A stretch of 64,000 nt of DNA from NCBI RefSeq assembly GCF_001812805.1, contig NZ_KV810519.1, forward strand, positions 139,357-203,356. The letters run 5' to 3'. Below the pieces are notes generated by a model. It saw nothing but the letters and a program-made list of their open reading frames with translations, did no database searches and had not been told where the DNA came from. The translations under genes were made by a program, and so were the position numbers. Origin of the DNA: Corynebacterium sp. HMSC078H07 (GTDB taxonomy: Bacteria > Actinomycetota > Actinomycetes > Mycobacteriales > Mycobacteriaceae). Positions 29,766 through 38,439 of this stretch are shown in pieces. How positions within the stretch are numbered: the first letter of the stretch is position 1; the number at the start of each line of letters is the position of its first letter.

Positions 29766-32700
29766 GTGTCTGATACCGCCCACAAATCCTTCTCCAAGGT
29801 CTTGGTGGCAAACCGCGGCGAAATTGCCGTGCGTGCTTTCCGTGCGGCCTTCGAGGTTGGTGCCAAGACGGTCGCCATTTACCCCAAGGAAGACCGCAAC
29901 TCCTTCCACCGCGCGTTCGCTAACGAGGCAGTGCGCATTGGTACCGAAGGCCAGCCGGTCAAGGCTTACCTGGACATCAATGAGGTGATTCGCGCCGCTA
30001 AGAAGTCCGGTGCGGATGCCATTTACCCAGGCTATGGCTTCCTCTCTGAGCGTGCGGATCTGGCGCGCGCATGCCGTGACAACGGCATTAAGTTCATCGG
30101 CCCCACCGCTGAGACCCTGGACCTGACCGGTGACAAGGCTGCCGCTGTGGCTGCGGCCGAGGAGGCGGGTCTGCCGACTCTGAAGGACTCGAAGCCCTCG
30201 ACGGACGTCGACAAGCTGGCGGAATACTCCAAGGACTTCGAGTTCCCCGTCTTCGTAAAGGCAGTTGCTGGCGGTGGCGGCCGCGGTATGCGCTTCATTG
30301 AGAACGAGGCGGAGCTGAAGACCAAGTGTGCGGAGGCTTCCCGCGAGGCGGAGGCCGCTTTCGGTGATGGCAACGTCTACCTCGAGACCGCGGTGATTCG
30401 CCCGCAGCACATTGAGGTGCAGATTCTGGCTGACTCCCAGGGCAACGTCATGCACCTGTATGAGCGTGACTGCTCCGTGCAGCGTCGCCACCAGAAGGTC
30501 GTGGAGATTGCCCCGGCCCCGACGCTGGACCCGGAGCTGCGTGACCGCATCTGTGCGGACGCCGTGAAGTTCTGTGAGCACATCAACTACGAAGGCGCCG
30601 GTACCGTTGAGTTCCTCGTCGATGAAAAGGGCAATCACGTCTTCATCGAGATGAACCCGCGCGTGCAGGTGGAGCACACCGTAACTGAAGAGGTCACGGG
30701 CGTGGACATCGTGAAGTCCCAGATGCAGATTGCCGCGGGCTTTTCCCTAGACGAGCTGGGTCTCAAGCAGGAAGACATCCACATCAACGGCGCGGCCCTG
30801 CAGTGCCGTATCACTACTGAGGATCCTTCCAACGGTTTCCGTCCGGATACCGGTACGCTGACCCAATACCGTTCGCCGGGTGGTGCGGGCGTGCGTCTCG
30901 ACGGTGCAACGGCCGTCGGCGCGGAGATTTCCCCGAACTTCGACTCCCTGCTGGTGAAGATGACCTGCCGTGGTGCCACCTTCGAGCAGGCGGTATCCCG
31001 CGCCCAGCGTGCGCTCAACGAGTTCACCGTGGCCGGCGTGGCCACCAACATCGGCTTCCTGCGCGCACTGCTGCGCGAGCCGGACTTCGTCAACACCCGC
31101 GTGGACACCAGCTTCATTCCGGAGCACCCGGATCTGCTCAAGGCCCCGCCGGCCGTGGACGAGTCTGGTCGCATCATCGACTACATCGCGGATGTGACCG
31201 TTAACAAGCCGAACGGCGAGCGCCCGACCACCCTGCGTCCCTTCGATAAGCTGCCGGATCTGGACTTTAACTCTGAGCTGCCGCGCGGTTCCCGCGATGA
31301 TCTGCTGGAGCTCGGCCCGAAGAAGTGGGCAGAAAAAATCCGCAAGCAGGACGCCTTGGCCGTCACCGATACCACCTTCCGTGACGCCCACCAGTCCCTG
31401 CTGGCTACCCGCGTGCGCGGCACCGCGTTGGTCACGGCCGCAGAGGCCGTCGCCCGCATGACCCCGGAGCTGTACTCCGTGGAGGCATGGGGCGGTGCCA
31501 CCTACGACGTTGCCATGCGCTTCCTCAAGGAGGACCCGTGGGTCCGCTTGGACCTGCTGCGTGAGGCTATGCCGAACCAGAACATCCAGATGCTGCTGCG
31601 CGGCCGTAACACCGTGGGTTACTCGCCGTACTCCAACGATGTGTGCACCGGTTTCGTGCAGGAGGCCGCCAAGTCCGGCGTGGACGTCTTCCGCATCTTC
31701 GACGCGCTGAACGACGTCACCCAGATGCGCCCGGCAATCGACGCCGTCCTGGAGACCAACACCACCGTGGCTGAGGTTGCCATGGCCTACTCCGGCGACA
31801 TGTGCTCCCCGGATGAGAAGCTCTACACGCTGGACTACTACCTCAAGCTGGCCGAGGAGATCGTGAACACCGGCGCCCACGTCCTGGCCATCAAGGACAT
31901 GGCGGGCCTGCTGCGCCCGGAGTCTGCATCCAAGCTGGTTATGGCTCTGCGCAAGGAGTTCGACCTGCCGGTTCACGTGCACACGCACGACACTGCCGGT
32001 GGCCAGTTGGCTACCTATTACGCGGCAGCGCTTTCTGGTGCCGACATCGTCGACGGTGCTTCCGCACCGCTGGCGGGCACCACCTCCCAGCCTTCGCTGT
32101 CCGCCATCATCGCGGCGTTCTCCAACTCCTCGCGTGATACTGGCATCTCCCTCAAGGCAGTCTCCGACTTGGAGCCCTACTGGGAGGCCGTGCGCCAGCT
32201 CTACCACCCGTTCGAGAAGGGTATTCCGGGACCGACCGGCCGCGTCTACCGCCACGAGATTCCGGGCGGCCAGCTGTCCAACCTGCGTGCGCAGGCTACC
32301 GCGCTGGGCTTGGAGGACCGCTTCGAGATCATCGAGGACACCTACGCAGCGGTGAACGAGATGCTCGGCCGCCCGACCAAGGTGACCCCGTCTTCCAAAG
32401 TGGTCGGTGATCTCGCCCTGCACCTCGTGGGTGCCGGTGTGGATCCGGCTGACTTTGAGGCCAACCCCACCAAGTACGACATCCCGGATTCCGTCATCGC
32501 CTTCCTGCGCGGTGAGCTTGGTACGCCTCCGGGTGGCTGGCCGCCGCTGCGCGACAAGGTCCTCGAGGGCCGCGCGCCTGGCGACGTCACCGTGAAGCCA
32601 GTTCCGGAAGAAGAGAAGGCTCATCTAGCCTCGGATGATTCCACCGAGCGCCGCGCTTCCCTTAACCGCCTTCTTTTCCCGAAGCAGTTCGAGGAGTTCA

Positions 32701-33197
32701 ACGAGTTCCGCCGCACCTTTGGCAATACCGAGGCGCTGACGGATACTGTCTTCTTCTACGGTCTGGAAGAAGGAAAAGACTACATCGTTCACTACTTCCC
32801 GGAGGGCTCCACCGACCGCGCGGATCTTAAGCCCATCACCTTGCGTCTTGACGCGATGGGCGAGCCAGACGAGAAGGGCATCCGCAACGTGGTGCTCAAC
32901 GTCAACGGCCAGATCCGCCCGCTCAAGGTACGCGACAACAACGTCGAGTCCACCGTTGCCACCGTGGAGAAGGCTGACCCGTCCAACGATGGCCACGTGG
33001 CCGCACCGTTCGCTGGCGTGGTCAACCCGACCGCCAAGCCGGGCGACGAGGTCAAGGCCGGCGACCAAATCGCCGTCATCGAGGCCATGAAGATGGAAGC
33101 CTCCATCTCCGCCACCAAGGATGGCACCATCGAGCGCGTCGCCATTGGCGCCGCCACCAAGGTTGAGGGCGGCGACCTCATCGCCGTTATCAGCTAG
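29766..33197 (+). CDS. pyc: Pyruvate carboxylase
   Basis: 1143 residues, single polypeptide. The N-terminal biotin carboxylase has AGGGGRGMR and EMNPRVQVEHTVTEEVTG. The central carboxyltransferase has DTTFRDAHQSLLATR, the carbamylated-Lys region AIKDMAGLL and HVHTHDTAGG. The C-terminal biotinyl domain carries EAMKMEA with the biotinylated Lys. It makes oxaloacetate from pyruvate and bicarbonate and replenishes the oxaloacetate used by the neighbouring prpC. Biotinylation would depend on birA at 52.5 kb. The start is GTG 29766; an 18-bp perfect terminator stem follows. Confidence 0.98.
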   Translation: MSDTAHKSFSKVLVANRGEIAVRAFRAAFEVGAKTVAIYPKEDRNSFHRAFANEAVRIGTEGQPVKAYLDINEVIRAAKKSGADAIYPGYGFLSERADLARACRDNGIKFIGPTAETLDLTGDKAAAVAAAEEAGLPTLKDSKPSTDVDKLAEYSKDFEFPVFVKAVAGGGGRGMRFIENEAELKTKCAEASREAEAAFGDGNVYLETAVIRPQHIEVQILADSQGNVMHLYERDCSVQRRHQKVVEIAPAPTLDPELRDRICADAVKFCEHINYEGAGTVEFLVDEKGNHVFIEMNPRVQVEHTVTEEVTGVDIVKSQMQIAAGFSLDELGLKQEDIHINGAALQCRITTEDPSNGFRPDTGTLTQYRSPGGAGVRLDGATAVGAEISPNFDSLLVKMTCRGATFEQAVSRAQRALNEFTVAGVATNIGFLRALLREPDFVNTRVDTSFIPEHPDLLKAPPAVDESGRIIDYIADVTVNKPNGERPTTLRPFDKLPDLDFNSELPRGSRDDLLELGPKKWAEKIRKQDALAVTDTTFRDAHQSLLATRVRGTALVTAAEAVARMTPELYSVEAWGGATYDVAMRFLKEDPWVRLDLLREAMPNQNIQMLLRGRNTVGYSPYSNDVCTGFVQEAAKSGVDVFRIFDALNDVTQMRPAIDAVLETNTTVAEVAMAYSGDMCSPDEKLYTLDYYLKLAEEIVNTGAHVLAIKDMAGLLRPESASKLVMALRKEFDLPVHVHTHDTAGGQLATYYAAALSGADIVDGASAPLAGTTSQPSLSAIIAAFSNSSRDTGISLKAVSDLEPYWEAVRQLYHPFEKGIPGPTGRVYRHEIPGGQLSNLRAQATALGLEDRFEIIEDTYAAVNEMLGRPTKVTPSSKVVGDLALHLVGAGVDPADFEANPTKYDIPDSVIAFLRGELGTPPGGWPPLRDKVLEGRAPGDVTVKPVPEEEKAHLASDDSTERRASLNRLLFPKQFEEFNEFRRTFGNTEALTDTVFFYGLEEGKDYIVHYFPEGSTDRADLKPITLRLDAMGEPDEKGIRNVVLNVNGQIRPLKVRDNNVESTVATVEKADPSNDGHVAAPFAGVVNPTAKPGDEVKAGDQIAVIEAMKMEASISATKDGTIERVAIGAATKVEGGDLIAVIS

Positions 33198-33207
33198 AAC
33201 AGCCGCC

Positions 33208-33251
33208 AAACCCTCCTGCTTAGATGTTTTATCTAAGCAGGAGGGTTTACT
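33208..33251 (+). terminator. Strong terminator of pyc
   Basis: Two 18-nt arms (33208-33225 and 33231-33248) are perfect reverse complements around a GTTTT loop, ending in TTTAC. It sits between convergent genes and may work in both directions. Confidence 0.9.
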
Positions 33252-33259
33252 TTCTGTAT

Positions 33260-34483
33260 TTAAGGGGCGAGGTCTTGTCCGGCTAGGAACGCAAGGCCAT
33301 CGACCCACTGGACGTGGCCTGTCGGCGGTGGAAATCGGTCTAGTGTGATGAGTATGCAGCGTGAGCCAGCAGGAGTATGCGCGAAAGGGGCTAATTCGCG
33401 TTCCAGAGTAGATGGTTCTGAGGTGGCGTAAGCCACCTGCACGTAAAAGGTGTCATCCCCACGAGTTGCGATGAAATCTATTTCCCCGTCTGGGACTGAG
33501 CCCGTGGACACCTCATAGTCTCTGCGAAGAAGCTCGAGAAACACCATATTCTCAAGGTCGTGGCCTAGGTTGAAATCACGGGAACCAAGTACGGCATTAC
33601 GTAATCCTGGATCCACGAAGTAGTACTTACCGTTGCTTCGCAGCCATTGTTTTCCCTTCGTATCACGGCTACGACAGCGGTATAGCAGGTGGGCGTCCTC
33701 CATCAACTCGAGGTAGCGGTCGATGGTTTCAGAGGAGCTAGCGTATCCATCTGCCTTAAGGACTCCCCGGATTCGGCGGGTGGATAGTTCTGAACCAGAA
33801 TTATCGAAGATGAATTGAGCAAGCCGTAGGAACGTTGATGTATCACGGATTTGGCCACGAAGAGCGATGTCTCGGGTAAAAATTGAATCGAAAAGTGCGC
33901 GATTGAAATCTGAGGCAACTCCGACATCGTTTGCCAGCACACTTGCAGGGAACCCACCGATTCGCATCCACGCCGAAAAGTCTTCGGCAGTCGGAATCGT
34001 TGGCGGTGACTTTTCACGATGGACGAAGGCAGCGAACTCGCTCAATGACAAGGGGAGCATTCGAAGCTCTATGTAGCGGCCGGCAAGATATGTAAGGGAT
34101 TCGCCAGCAAACATTGAGGCATTCGAACCAGTGAGAGTGATTTCGAGCTCATCATTGAGTCTTAGCGAGTTAATGATTCGTGCCCAGTCTTCGAGCTCTT
34201 GTACTTCGTCGACATGGAGATAGCGAAGCCCTTTGTCTAGGGCTTCTTCGACGAAAGTGTGAAAGGCATGCGGCTCACGGAGCCGATCATTACGCGCGTC
34301 CTCAAAATTGATGACGAGAATGTCCTCAGCAGGCACTCCCGAGTTGAGGAGATCCTGTCGATATAAGGAAAGCAGTGCGGACTTTCCGCAGCGACGTACG
34401 CCCGTGACTATACGGACAAGGTCGCGATCCTCGATCGCGTGCAATTTTGCAAGATAGTTTGGGCGAGGAATGAGGTCAGCCAT
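33260..34483 (-). CDS. AAA-family ATPase with DUF4143 domain
   Basis: 407 residues from ATG 34483. The N-terminal AAA_14 core has Walker A GVRRCGKSALL, Walker B LRYLHVDEVQE and a sensor-like LTGSNASM. The C-terminal DUF4143 region contains a nuclease-like EIDFIATRGDDTFYVQVAYA stretch. The family is widespread and horizontally mobile, with unknown substrate. An in-frame GTG at 34504 would make seven codons out of the upstream palindrome; ATG 34483 is preferred because TATACT on the minus strand ends 7 bp before it, the usual layout of leaderless corynebacterial mRNAs. Base composition looks AT-richer than the flanking housekeeping genes, suggesting acquisition. Confidence 0.85.
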   Translation of the reverse strand: MADLIPRPNYLAKLHAIEDRDLVRIVTGVRRCGKSALLSLYRQDLLNSGVPAEDILVINFEDARNDRLREPHAFHTFVEEALDKGLRYLHVDEVQELEDWARIINSLRLNDELEITLTGSNASMFAGESLTYLAGRYIELRMLPLSLSEFAAFVHREKSPPTIPTAEDFSAWMRIGGFPASVLANDVGVASDFNRALFDSIFTRDIALRGQIRDTSTFLRLAQFIFDNSGSELSTRRIRGVLKADGYASSSETIDRYLELMEDAHLLYRCRSRDTKGKQWLRSNGKYYFVDPGLRNAVLGSRDFNLGHDLENMVFLELLRRDYEVSTGSVPDGEIDFIATRGDDTFYVQVAYATSEPSTLERELAPFAHTPAGSRCILITLDRFPPPTGHVQWVDGLAFLAGQDLAP

Positions 34484-34484
34484 A

Positions 34485-34544
34485 GTGTCGAGTATAGTCG
34501 ACACTTTTAGAAGAAGCCGAGGAAGTGTCGAGTATAGTCGACAC
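34485..34544 (-). promoter_or_regulatory. Duplicated 20-bp palindrome over the AAA ATPase promoter
   Basis: The identical sequence GTGTCGAGTATAGTCGACAC occurs at 34485-34504 and 34525-34544, start-to-start 40 bp. Each copy is a 7-bp inverted repeat (GTGTCGA/TCGACAC) around a 6-bp centre that reads as a TATACT -10 hexamer on the minus strand. The proximal copy ends one base before the ATG at 34483. This looks like a cooperative operator occluding the promoter. Confidence 0.75.
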
Positions 34545-34563
34545 CTTTTGTCGGCTTGCGGTA

Positions 34564-35121
34564 CTAGAAGCGCTTGAGCATCACGTGGGCATCCGAGCGG
34601 CCGGGGACGTCGATGTCGACGAAACCTTCGGATTCATACAGCTTGCGAGCGCTGGTGTTCTCCGGCTCAATCCACAGCGATACAGCAGGAGCCTCCTGCG
34701 CCTCGGCGAGGTCGCAGGTGTTGCGCAGGAGGCGTCGCCCAGCGCCTAGGCCCCTGTAACGGGACTCCACGGCAAGAAAGAGCTCGGGGATTTCCTCCGG
34801 ATCCAGGTCGGTGGCCCACTGGGATTCATCAAAAGGATCGGCGTCGGGATTGCCTGTGTAGGCAGCACCCTTAGCCTCGGTGGTGTAATAGCGCAGCCAC
34901 GCACCGCCTACGGGCACGCGGTGGCTGGAGACTGCGATGACGCCGCCGTCGACATGGGGAGACCATTCATCGACGTACATTCCCACGTCAGGTGTGTGGA
35001 AATCCCCGATATGGGCGTCCTCGTCACCGAGGACATCGGCGAGGAAGAGGAGACGGGAGAGGTAGGTACGGTCGTGCTCCTTGGCCAACCGTACGCCGAA
35101 CTCGGAATCGTTAACGCTCAT
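34564..35121 (-). CDS. GNAT family N-acetyltransferase
   Basis: 185 residues. The acetyl-CoA-binding signature is AVESRYRGLGAGRRLL, followed by SLWIEPENTSARKLYESEGF, the typical GNAT C-terminal half. The N-terminal 90 residues are acidic and variable. The substrate cannot be predicted. The ATG lies 11 bp after the stop of a 26-residue ORF, with GGAAGG in between, so the two are probably co-transcribed. Confidence 0.85.
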   Translation of the reverse strand: MSVNDSEFGVRLAKEHDRTYLSRLLFLADVLGDEDAHIGDFHTPDVGMYVDEWSPHVDGGVIAVSSHRVPVGGAWLRYYTTEAKGAAYTGNPDADPFDESQWATDLDPEEIPELFLAVESRYRGLGAGRRLLRNTCDLAEAQEAPAVSLWIEPENTSARKLYESEGFVDIDVPGRSDAHVMLKRF

Positions 35122-35132
35122 GCCTTCCGAGG

Positions 35133-35213
35133 CTACTTGATCTCGGAATTTAGGAACTCACTGAGCGGTTCGAGTGGTGGTGGCACATTCCACTGGCTAT
35201 CCTTACGCGCCAT
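35133..35213 (-). CDS. Candidate 26-residue small protein upstream of the GNAT gene
   Basis: ATG 35213 to TAG 35133-35135. The peptide begins MARKDSQWNVPPP and ends SEFLNSEIK. It has a Pro-Leu-rich core (PPPLEPLSEFL) and one Trp, with no membrane helix. A G-run (CGGGGGG) 8 bp before the ATG could serve as ribosome site. It is followed 11 bp later by the GNAT gene. Lying directly after the structured element behind accBC, it could be a leader peptide or a genuine small protein. No homologue is known to me. Confidence 0.5.
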   Translation of the reverse strand: MARKDSQWNVPPPLEPLSEFLNSEIK

Positions 35214-35229
35214 TTCTGCATCCCCCCCG

Positions 35230-35321
35230 GAGTGAAAAAATCAGCACCCCGGTAAGTAGTACTCAGCGGGTCAGTAACCCGGAGCAGCGCTCCACCGGGG
35301 TATCACGTACAAAGAGTACGT
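35230..35321 (-). terminator. Multi-helix RNA element after accBC with terminal U-tract
   Basis: The outer stem ACCCCGGT (35246-35253) pairs with ACCGGGGT (35294-35301). Enclosed and directly abutting are hairpins GGGT/ACCC (35268-35280) and GGAGC/GCTCC (35281-35293). A further hairpin ACGTAC/GTACGT lies at 35305-35321. On the minus strand the outer stem is followed after 5 nt by a run of six T. It lies downstream of the accBC stop and is at least a terminator; the branched form suggests more. Confidence 0.65.
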
Positions 35322-35383
35322 AACGTTGCCGACTGAAGCAAGGTTATTGCAGTGCTCCCTGGCCGCAAGGAAACATCGGCAAA

Positions 35384-37156
35384 TTACTTGATCTCCAGAA
35401 TCGGCTCGCCCTTGTTGATCTGCGTGCCGGTGGATACCTTGAGTTCAGTCACGGTGCCGGACTTGTGGGCCTTGACAGGGTTCTCCATCTTCATGGCCTC
35501 GAGCACCACGACGACCTCACCCTCCTCGACTTCCTGGCCCTCTTCGACGGCGACCTTGATGACGCTGCCTTGCATCGGTGCGGTTACGGCGTCGCCGGAC
35601 ACGTTTGCCGCCGCGCCCTTCCCGCGACGCTTCTTCGACTTCTTGCGCTTGTTGCCCCCACCCAAGAGCAGGTTACCCGGCAGTGCCACCTCGATGCGGC
35701 GGCCGCCGACCTCGACGACGAACTTCTGGGAGGCATCCTGTTCGTCGTCTTCGGGAACGTCGGCGGTGTCGGTGTACTCAGGCAGCTCGTTGACCCACTC
35801 TTCCTCGATCCACTTGGTGTAGACCGTGAAGTTGCCGTCCTCGGCGGTGAAGGCAGGATCGGTAAGGATTGCCTGGTGGAAGGGGATAACCGTGGGCAGG
35901 CCCTCGATACGGTACTCGGCTAGGGCGCGGCGGGCACGCTCAATGGCGGTGGCGCGGTCCGGGCCCCAGACTATGAGCTTGGCCAGCATGGAATCGAACT
36001 GGCCGCCAATGACGGAACCTTCACGCACACCGGAGTCCATACGAACACCGGGGCCAGAAGGCTCGGAGTAGGAGACGATGGTTCCGGGGGCCGGCATGAA
36101 GCCCGCGGCGGCGTCTTCGCCGTTAATGCGGAATTCGATGGCGTGGCCGTGCGGTGCCGGGTCCTCGGAAACGGAAAGCTCGCGGCCTTCGGCGATGCGG
36201 AACTGCTCGCGAACCAGATCGAAGCCGGTGGTTTCCTCGGTAACGGGATGCTCTACCTGGAGGCGCGTATTGACCTCAAGGAAGGAGATGAGACCGTCAG
36301 AACCGACGAGGTACTCCACGGTGCCCGCGCCGTAGTAGCCGGCCTCGCGGCAGATGCGCTTTGCTGACTCGTGGATGGAGGCGCGTTGCTCATCGGTGAG
36401 GAAGGGGGCAGGGGCTTCTTCGACGAGCTTCTGGAAGCGGCGCTGTAGGGAGCAGTCGCGGGTTCCCATAACAACGACGTTGCCGTGCTGGTCAGCCAAG
36501 ACCTGTGCCTCAACGTGGCGGGCCTTATCCAGGTAGCGCTCCACAAAGCACTCGCCGCGGCCGAAAGCGGTGACGGCTTCACGTGTGGCGGACTCGTAGA
36601 GGTCCTTGATCTCCTCGCGGGTGTGGGCCACCTTCATGCCGCGGCCACCGCCGCCGAAAGCGGCCTTGATGGCAACGGGGAGGCCGTGCTCATCAGCGAA
36701 GGCCTCGACCTCCTCCGCGCTGGCAACGGGATCCTTGGTGCCCGGGGCCATAGGGGCATCGGCACGCTCGGCGATGTGGCGGGCGGTGACCTTGTCACCC
36801 AACTCCGCAATGGATTTCGGCGACGGGCCAATCCAGATCAGGCCGGCATCGATGACCGCTTGGGCAAAGTCGGCGTTCTCAGAGAGGAAGCCATAGCCGG
36901 GGTGGATGGCGTCGGCGCCGGACTTGGAGGCGGCGTCGAGAAGCTTGGTGAAGTCGAGGTACGACTCTGCGGAGTTCTGGCCGCCGAGGGCAAAGGCTTC
37001 GTCGGCAAGCGTGACGAATGGGGCATCGGCGTCAGGCTCTGCGTAGACGGCTACGGATGCAATGCCCGCGTCGCGGGCCGCACGGATAATGCGGACCGCA
37101 ATCTCACCGCGGTTGGCCACGAGGACCTTGGTGATGTTCTTGGTTTCAACTGCCAC
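35384..37156 (-). CDS. accBC: Acyl-CoA carboxylase alpha subunit: biotin carboxylase plus biotin carboxyl carrier
   Basis: 590 residues from GTG 37156 ([20 protein letters not shown]), agreeing with the C. glutamicum AccBC start and length; the frame is open further upstream but unrelated. Biotin carboxylase motifs are [11 protein letters not shown] and [15 protein letters not shown]; the biotinyl site is LEAMKMENP in the C-terminus after a Lys/Arg-rich linker ([13 protein letters not shown]). It supplies carboxybiotin both to AccD1 (malonyl-CoA) and, in corynebacteria, to the AccD2/AccD3 complex for mycolate precursors, with AccE. AGGAGGG precedes the start. Confidence 0.97.
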   Translation of the reverse strand: MAVETKNITKVLVANRGEIAVRIIRAARDAGIASVAVYAEPDADAPFVTLADEAFALGGQNSAESYLDFTKLLDAASKSGADAIHPGYGFLSENADFAQAVIDAGLIWIGPSPKSIAELGDKVTARHIAERADAPMAPGTKDPVASAEEVEAFADEHGLPVAIKAAFGGGGRGMKVAHTREEIKDLYESATREAVTAFGRGECFVERYLDKARHVEAQVLADQHGNVVVMGTRDCSLQRRFQKLVEEAPAPFLTDEQRASIHESAKRICREAGYYGAGTVEYLVGSDGLISFLEVNTRLQVEHPVTEETTGFDLVREQFRIAEGRELSVSEDPAPHGHAIEFRINGEDAAAGFMPAPGTIVSYSEPSGPGVRMDSGVREGSVIGGQFDSMLAKLIVWGPDRATAIERARRALAEYRIEGLPTVIPFHQAILTDPAFTAEDGNFTVYTKWIEEEWVNELPEYTDTADVPEDDEQDASQKFVVEVGGRRIEVALPGNLLLGGGNKRKKSKKRRGKGAAANVSGDAVTAPMQGSVIKVAVEEGQEVEEGEVVVVLEAMKMENPVKAHKSGTVTELKVSTGTQINKGEPILEIK

Positions 37157-37256
37157 GGCAGGAACCCTCCTCCATGATTTCTGATAGGACTGCGTACTAT
37201 TCTTGCACACCAAAACATGAGGATACCGTCACATCTTGGTTTCGTGTCAAAAAATA

Positions 37257-37282
37257 AACCCGCACCGGTAAAGATGCGGGTT
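37257..37282 (-). terminator. Terminator of the sulfurtransferase-like gene
   Basis: AACCCGCA (37257-37264) pairs with TGCGGGTT (37275-37282). On the minus strand the stem is followed by TATTTTTTG. It lies 15 bp after the stop and upstream of accBC. Confidence 0.8.
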
Positions 37283-37297
37283 CATTTCGGCGTGTTG

Positions 37298-38158
37298 TTA
37301 GCGCTCAACCGGCATACGCACCATGTTGCCCCACTCGGCCCAGGAACCGTCGTAGACGCGCGGGTTGTCGAAGCCAAGCAGGTATTTAAGGACAAACCAC
37401 GTGTGGGCCGCCTGGGCGCCAACGTGGGAGTAGAGGATGGTCTCGGTCGCTGGCTCGAGCTCGCCGTAGTTGACCTTGAGCTCGCTGAGCGCGCGGAAGC
37501 AACCGTTGGGGTAGACCGCACGGTCCCATTCGAGGTTTGCTGCACCAGGGATGTGGCCGTAGGTCATCGTGGTGCCGTAGGGTGATGCGCCATTGCCGGA
37601 TTCGCGGGTGGCTTCGCCGCAGAATTCCTCTGGGCTGCGGGTATCTACCAACGTGGCTTCTGAGGAGCGCAGTTCGTCAACGAAGACGCGTGCGGAATCG
37701 TCGCGGGTGACCTCGGGGTAGGAGGAGGTGGTGGGCTCGGGCACCATGAAAGAGGTATCGCGTTCTTCAGACATCCAGGCGTCACGTCCGCCGTCCAGTA
37801 GCCGGACGTCCGGGTGGCCGTATAGTTCGAAGACCCACAGGGCGAAGGCGGCCCACCAGTTGGACTTATCGCCGTACAGGACGACGGTGTCGTCGCGCTC
37901 GATGCCCTTGGAGCGAAGAAGCTCGGCGAAAGCTTCTTCATCGATGATGTCTCGCGTGGTGCTATCGAGCAGTTCCGTCTGGAAATTAATACGGATGGCG
38001 GTTGGGATGTGGCCAATGTCGTAGAGGAGAGAATCCTCATCGACTTCGACGACGCGTAGGCCATTGACGCCCAGACGCGCGGATAGCCACGGGGCGGAAA
38101 CGAGACGCTCGGGGTGCGCGTACTCCTGGAAAGGGGGATTCGGGTCGAACTCGGCCAC
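37298..38158 (-). CDS. Rhodanese-type sulfurtransferase homologue lacking the catalytic cysteine
   Basis: 286 residues with two rhodanese domains, closest in layout to CysA/SseA-type thiosulfate sulfurtransferases (GHIPTAIRINF, LLDGGRDAW, VDTRSPEEF, HIPGAANLEW, YDGSWAEWG). The active-site loop of the C-terminal domain, normally YCRxGxRxxH, reads YSHVGAQAAH, so the persulfide-carrying Cys is Ser. The DNA (minus strand TACTCCCAC) supports this directly. It may be catalytically dead or regulatory. It sits between accBC and a divergent Cj0069-type gene. Confidence 0.85.
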   Translation of the reverse strand: MAEFDPNPPFQEYAHPERLVSAPWLSARLGVNGLRVVEVDEDSLLYDIGHIPTAIRINFQTELLDSTTRDIIDEEAFAELLRSKGIERDDTVVLYGDKSNWWAAFALWVFELYGHPDVRLLDGGRDAWMSEERDTSFMVPEPTTSSYPEVTRDDSARVFVDELRSSEATLVDTRSPEEFCGEATRESGNGASPYGTTMTYGHIPGAANLEWDRAVYPNGCFRALSELKVNYGELEPATETILYSHVGAQAAHTWFVLKYLLGFDNPRVYDGSWAEWGNMVRMPVER

Positions 38159-38439
38159 GGTCCACCTACCTTTCTCGTTGCGAGGGGGACGGTCGACTCA
38201 ACCTTAGCGCGCTTCGCACATAAGTGGTCACTCAAGAGAAACTTTTGTGGTGTTGGATACATTTATCTAGTGGTATTTTCCACGGCACAGGCACTGGTTA
38301 TAACAAGAGTGCTGGTCAGGGGCTTTGCGGGGCGGATGAGCACGCCTTTTGGTGAAAAATGCTTGTTCAGCGCGCGACGCAAACCTGGGTTATTTTAAGA
38401 GGTGACCCCCACATAAATACCCAACGAAAGGGAATCGCT

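Noticed and set aside
30747..32624. 625-codon frame on the minus strand
   Set aside because: Antisense to the central part of pyc, which is certain.
35246..35301. tRNA-like cloverleaf after accBC
   Set aside because: Only 56 nt within the outer stem, no T-loop or anticodon arm of proper size and no CCA-type end, so not a tRNA.
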